Positions 63,712-64,000 of a stretch of DNA of 64,000 nucleotides are shown here, in pieces (position 1 is the stretch's first letter; each line of letters starts with the position of its first letter). Under the pieces are notes generated by a model. It saw only the letters and a list, made by a program, of their open reading frames with translations. It was not told the DNA's origin and did not search any database. Both the position numbers and the translations under genes were made by a program. Origin of the DNA: Bacillota bacterium. Lineage in GTDB: Bacteria > Bacillota > Clostridia > Christensenellales > UBA3700. The stretch covers positions 62,001 through 126,000 of the forward strand of contig JAEWXG010000027.1 in the NCBI GenBank assembly GCA_023396095.1, given 5' to 3'.

Positions 63712-64000
63712 TTATAAATCTGAGAGTATATAATTCATTACATACTTATACTCATTCCTTATTTTTAAGTTGCCATTTTCATAAATAAAGCAATTTTTAT
63801 ATTTATTATAAAAGTCTTTATAATGTTCAAAAAATTTTATATTGGTTTTACTTTCAAAATCATTAATATTAACCCCTTCATCAAGTCTAAGTCCTAAAAT
63901 AAGATATTCGTGTGCAAAATCACTTACTCCCACTTCGTAATCAACAATCTTAATTTCAGAATTCTCTTCTTCTAAATATTTTTTAAGACTATTTACATTA
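63712..64000 (-). CDS. hemW: HemW, radical SAM heme chaperone (3' part only)
   Basis: At least 95 C-terminal residues, open to the window edge. VSDFAHEYLILGLRLDEGVNINDFE followed by LKIRNEYKYVMNYILSDL is the HemN/HemW C-terminal domain pattern (EyimlgLRl..G). The radical SAM part lies outside the window. HemW is normally the gene just before hrcA in Firmicutes; here thrS, putP and the mosaic island separate them. Confidence is limited by the short fragment. Confidence 0.75.
   Translation of the reverse strand, partial: NVNSLKKYLEEENSEIKIVDYEVGVSDFAHEYLILGLRLDEGVNINDFESKTNIKFFEHYKDFYNKYKNCFIYENGNLKIRNEYKYVMNYILSDL

Noticed and set aside
1..64000. CRISPR array, tRNA or rRNA genes, complete insertion sequence
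   Set aside because: I saw no regular spaced repeats, no tRNA-like T-arm/CCA patterns, no rRNA sequence, and no intact transposase. This was by eye, so short or divergent elements could be missed.

Overview
The window comes from a low-GC, AT-rich Firmicute, probably an uncultured member of the Clostridia. The evidence is the conserved Firmicute gene orders (hrcA-grpE-dnaK-dnaJ-prmA-rsmE-mtaB; yicC-gmk-rpoZ-coaBC-priA-def-fmt-rsmB-rlmN-rsgA-rpe-thiN; rpmB divergent from asp23-fakA-recG), a T-box on thrS, a HisZ-dependent short HisG, and Gram-positive style Shine-Dalgarno sites and promoters. Almost everything is read from the minus strand. Only rpmB is clearly on the plus strand. The species cannot be named from this sequence.

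Layout from low to high coordinates: histidine operon (hisA partial, hisH, hisB, hisD, hisG, hisZ) headed by an unusual two-TM acidic membrane protein whose C-terminus resembles ribosomal protein uL15 (1-6116); a decayed XRE regulator / ImmA-IrrE protease / PIN toxin cassette (6538-8167); a ten-gene branched-chain amino acid operon, transcribed ilvN-ilvC-leuA-cimA-leuC-leuD-leuB-ilvE-ilvD-ilvB (8406-20103), preceded by what looks like a complete leader-peptide attenuator (20115-20330); recG, fakA-like and asp23, with rpmB divergent (20380-25172); a long housekeeping run of thiN, rpe, rsgA, rlmN, rsmB, fmt, def, priA, coaBC, rpoZ, gmk, yicC and a PurM/HypE-like gene (25229-37202); a toxin-antitoxin region with a frameshifted Fic gene and an apparently intact MqsR-like toxin / zinc finger-HTH-Panacea antitoxin pair (37203-40162); ligA, pcrA, rpsU, a methyltransferase, pyk and hinT (40348-47833); the mtaB-rsmE-prmA-dnaJ-dnaK-grpE-hrcA heat-shock operon under a CIRCE operator (47835-55477); a mosaic island holding a serine-recombinase remnant fused to a TPR gene, a truncated RNase HIII gene and a higher-GC XRE + BroN-Fic cassette (55594-59251); then putP, thrS with a T-box leader, and the 3' end of hemW (59650-64000).

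Functionally, the his and ilv/leu operons give near-complete histidine and branched-chain amino acid synthesis. Isoleucine can start from pyruvate and acetyl-CoA through citramalate synthase, with LeuC/LeuD/LeuB shared between the leucine and citramalate branches. All the reading-frame lesions I found lie in accessory islands, while the roughly 45 core genes are open. This argues for real decay of mobile cargo rather than poor sequence. The most notable new-looking item is the ilvN leader. It has a strong promoter, a 26-codon ORF with 12 Leu/Ile/Val codons, a terminator just before ilvN, and a competing antiterminator segment inside the leader ORF.
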